64,000 nt of DNA from Yoonia sp. (lineage in GTDB: Bacteria > Pseudomonadota > Alphaproteobacteria > Rhodobacterales > Rhodobacteraceae), in contig NZ_JAGYJK010000018.1 in assembly GCF_018402175.1 (NCBI RefSeq), forward strand, positions 434,001 through 498,000, in the 5' to 3' direction. The position numbers were made by a program, and so were the translations under genes. The notes under the pieces are model-generated. The model was not told the DNA's origin and made no database searches. It saw nothing but the letters and a program-made list of their open reading frames with translations. Positions 63,292-64,000 of this stretch are shown piece by piece. Each line of letters starts with the position of its first letter. The first letter of the stretch is position 1.

Positions 63292-64000
63292 CTAGAAATC
63301 AGTGGGGGCGCCGCCTTCCGCTTTGCGGCGCGCCACGAAATCAGCCAGTTCTTCCTTGATGGCCACGTCCAAGGGTGGGGCTTCAAAGGTAGCAAGGATG
63401 TCCTTGTACAGATGATGCGCACGTTCGGCGGTGCCGATGGCCCCCGCTGCCTCCCATGCTTCGTGATTGCGCCAGTCGGACACGAAAGGCTGATAGAACG
63501 CCTGTTCGAACCGGTCCTGCGTGTGCTGCGTGCCAAAGAAATGCCCGCCCGGCCCGACATCCTTGATCGCGTCAAGCGCAATGTCGTCAGGGCCAGTCGC
63601 GGTCAGCATCGGGTCCATATAGCGCTGGATCATCTGGACCACTTCGCAATCCATGATGAACTTTTCGGGGCTGGCGATCAGCCCGCCTTCGAGCCAGCCC
63701 GCCGCGTGATAGACAAGGTTGGTCCCCGATTGCACGGCAGACCAGAGCGAATTGGACGTTTCCCACATCGCCTGCCCGTCGGCCAGATTGGCGGCACAGA
63801 CACCAGATGCCCGCATCGGCAAATCGTAGAACCGCGCCATCTGGCCGGTCATCTGGGTCGCGCGCATATATTCCGGTGTGCCGAACGCGGGCGCGCCGGA
63901 TTTCATATCGACATTGCTGGTGAACGTCCCGATCACGCAGGGCGCGCCGGGCCGGACATATTGGAACAGGGCAATGGCCGACAAAGCCTCGGCAATCGAC
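63292..64000 (-). CDS. Trimethylamine methyltransferase (MttB) family protein, 3' part (cut by window edge)
   Basis: At least 235 C-terminal residues of an MttB-superfamily corrinoid methyltransferase. The frame is open to the right edge at 64000, so the start is missing. SSLSAIALFQYVRPG-type sequence, CVIGTFTSNVDMKSGAPAFG, GLIASPEKFIMDCEVVQMIQ and DVGPGGHFFGTQHTQDRF are typical. No TAG codon interrupts the visible part, so it may be a non-pyrrolysine member; these act on quaternary amines such as glycine betaine. It ends 6 nt from znuA, tail to tail, and could relate to the bet/cho genes only in function, not in position. Confidence 0.85.
   Translation of the reverse strand, partial: SIAEALSAIALFQYVRPGAPCVIGTFTSNVDMKSGAPAFGTPEYMRATQMTGQMARFYDLPMRASGVCAANLADGQAMWETSNSLWSAVQSGTNLVYHAAGWLEGGLIASPEKFIMDCEVVQMIQRYMDPMLTATGPDDIALDAIKDVGPGGHFFGTQHTQDRFEQAFYQPFVSDWRNHEAWEAAGAIGTAERAHHLYKDILATFEAPPLDVAIKEELADFVARRKAEGGAPTDF

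Noticed and set aside
1..64000. Search for tRNA, CRISPR, IS elements, prophage genes
   Set aside because: No such feature was seen on reading; short repeats are palindromic intergenic elements, not CRISPR units.

Overview
The window is about 64 kb of a high-GC alphaproteobacterial chromosome. Gene content and order point to the family Rhodobacteraceae, most likely the marine Roseobacter group. Supporting marks are the pccB/pccA/mutase cluster with its own ScfR-type regulator PccR, the betICBA operon divergent from choXWV, a Zur-controlled znu locus, a type A RNase P RNA, and an intergenic repeat family I associate with this group. The genus cannot be fixed from this sequence alone. I see no tRNA, IS element, prophage or CRISPR array, so this is ordinary core chromosome with some accessory loci.

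Layout: 0-6 kb, the 3' end of parE, a DUF1194 protein, a cytochrome c lipoprotein, a YdcZ-type exporter, lolD/lolE and proS. 6-12.3 kb, an AI-2E-type permease, an HdaA-like DnaA-family ATPase, ppk, ppx and a TerB-J protein. 12.4-23.2 kb, the methylmalonyl-CoA pathway (VOC protein, scpA, pccA, two small genes, pccB) with pccR and an MFS exporter on the other strand. 23.3-24.4 kb, a CoxG-like protein and a secreted nuclease. 24.5-32.7 kb, choline-O-sulfate/choline oxidation (betI-betC-betB-betA) divergent from the choline ABC importer choX-choW-choV around a BetI-like palindrome. 32.7-42.7 kb, transporters and housekeeping genes (EamA exporters, YmdB-like phosphoesterase, SLC13 carrier, yebC, 5-FCL, mgtE, guaD, hisN, an XRE regulator). 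42.9-52.9 kb, a quinone oxidoreductase/LysR pair, DUF1127, Bax-inhibitor-1, rpmG, a BLUF photosensor, rnpB, an amidase, gatA/gatC, a ceramidase-like membrane protein, tadA and an RluB-type enzyme. 52.9-58.8 kb, a tight seven-gene cluster (small membrane protein, XpaC, TelA, DUF2927 lipoprotein, SPFH-GYF, b561-like, zinc-ribbon membrane protein). 58.8-64 kb, a PfkB kinase, dtd, znuB/znuC/zur with divergent znuA, and the 3' part of an MttB-family gene.

How it works together: the pcc/scpA genes convert propionyl-CoA to succinyl-CoA, and a periodic TGCAAA half-site array in front of pccB is the likely PccR control point. The bet/cho locus imports choline and converts choline-O-sulfate or choline to glycine betaine. 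The znu/zur locus is a compact zinc-uptake regulon with one Zur box. The 52.9-58.8 kb cluster is the best candidate for an incompletely described system; its parts suggest an envelope-stress or membrane-microdomain complex.

Caution: four conserved genes (hdaA-like, ppk, pccB twice, pccR) carry single-base indels at or beside short homopolymers, all between 7.1 and 21.8 kb. I treat these as probable sequencing or assembly errors, but real decay is not excluded.
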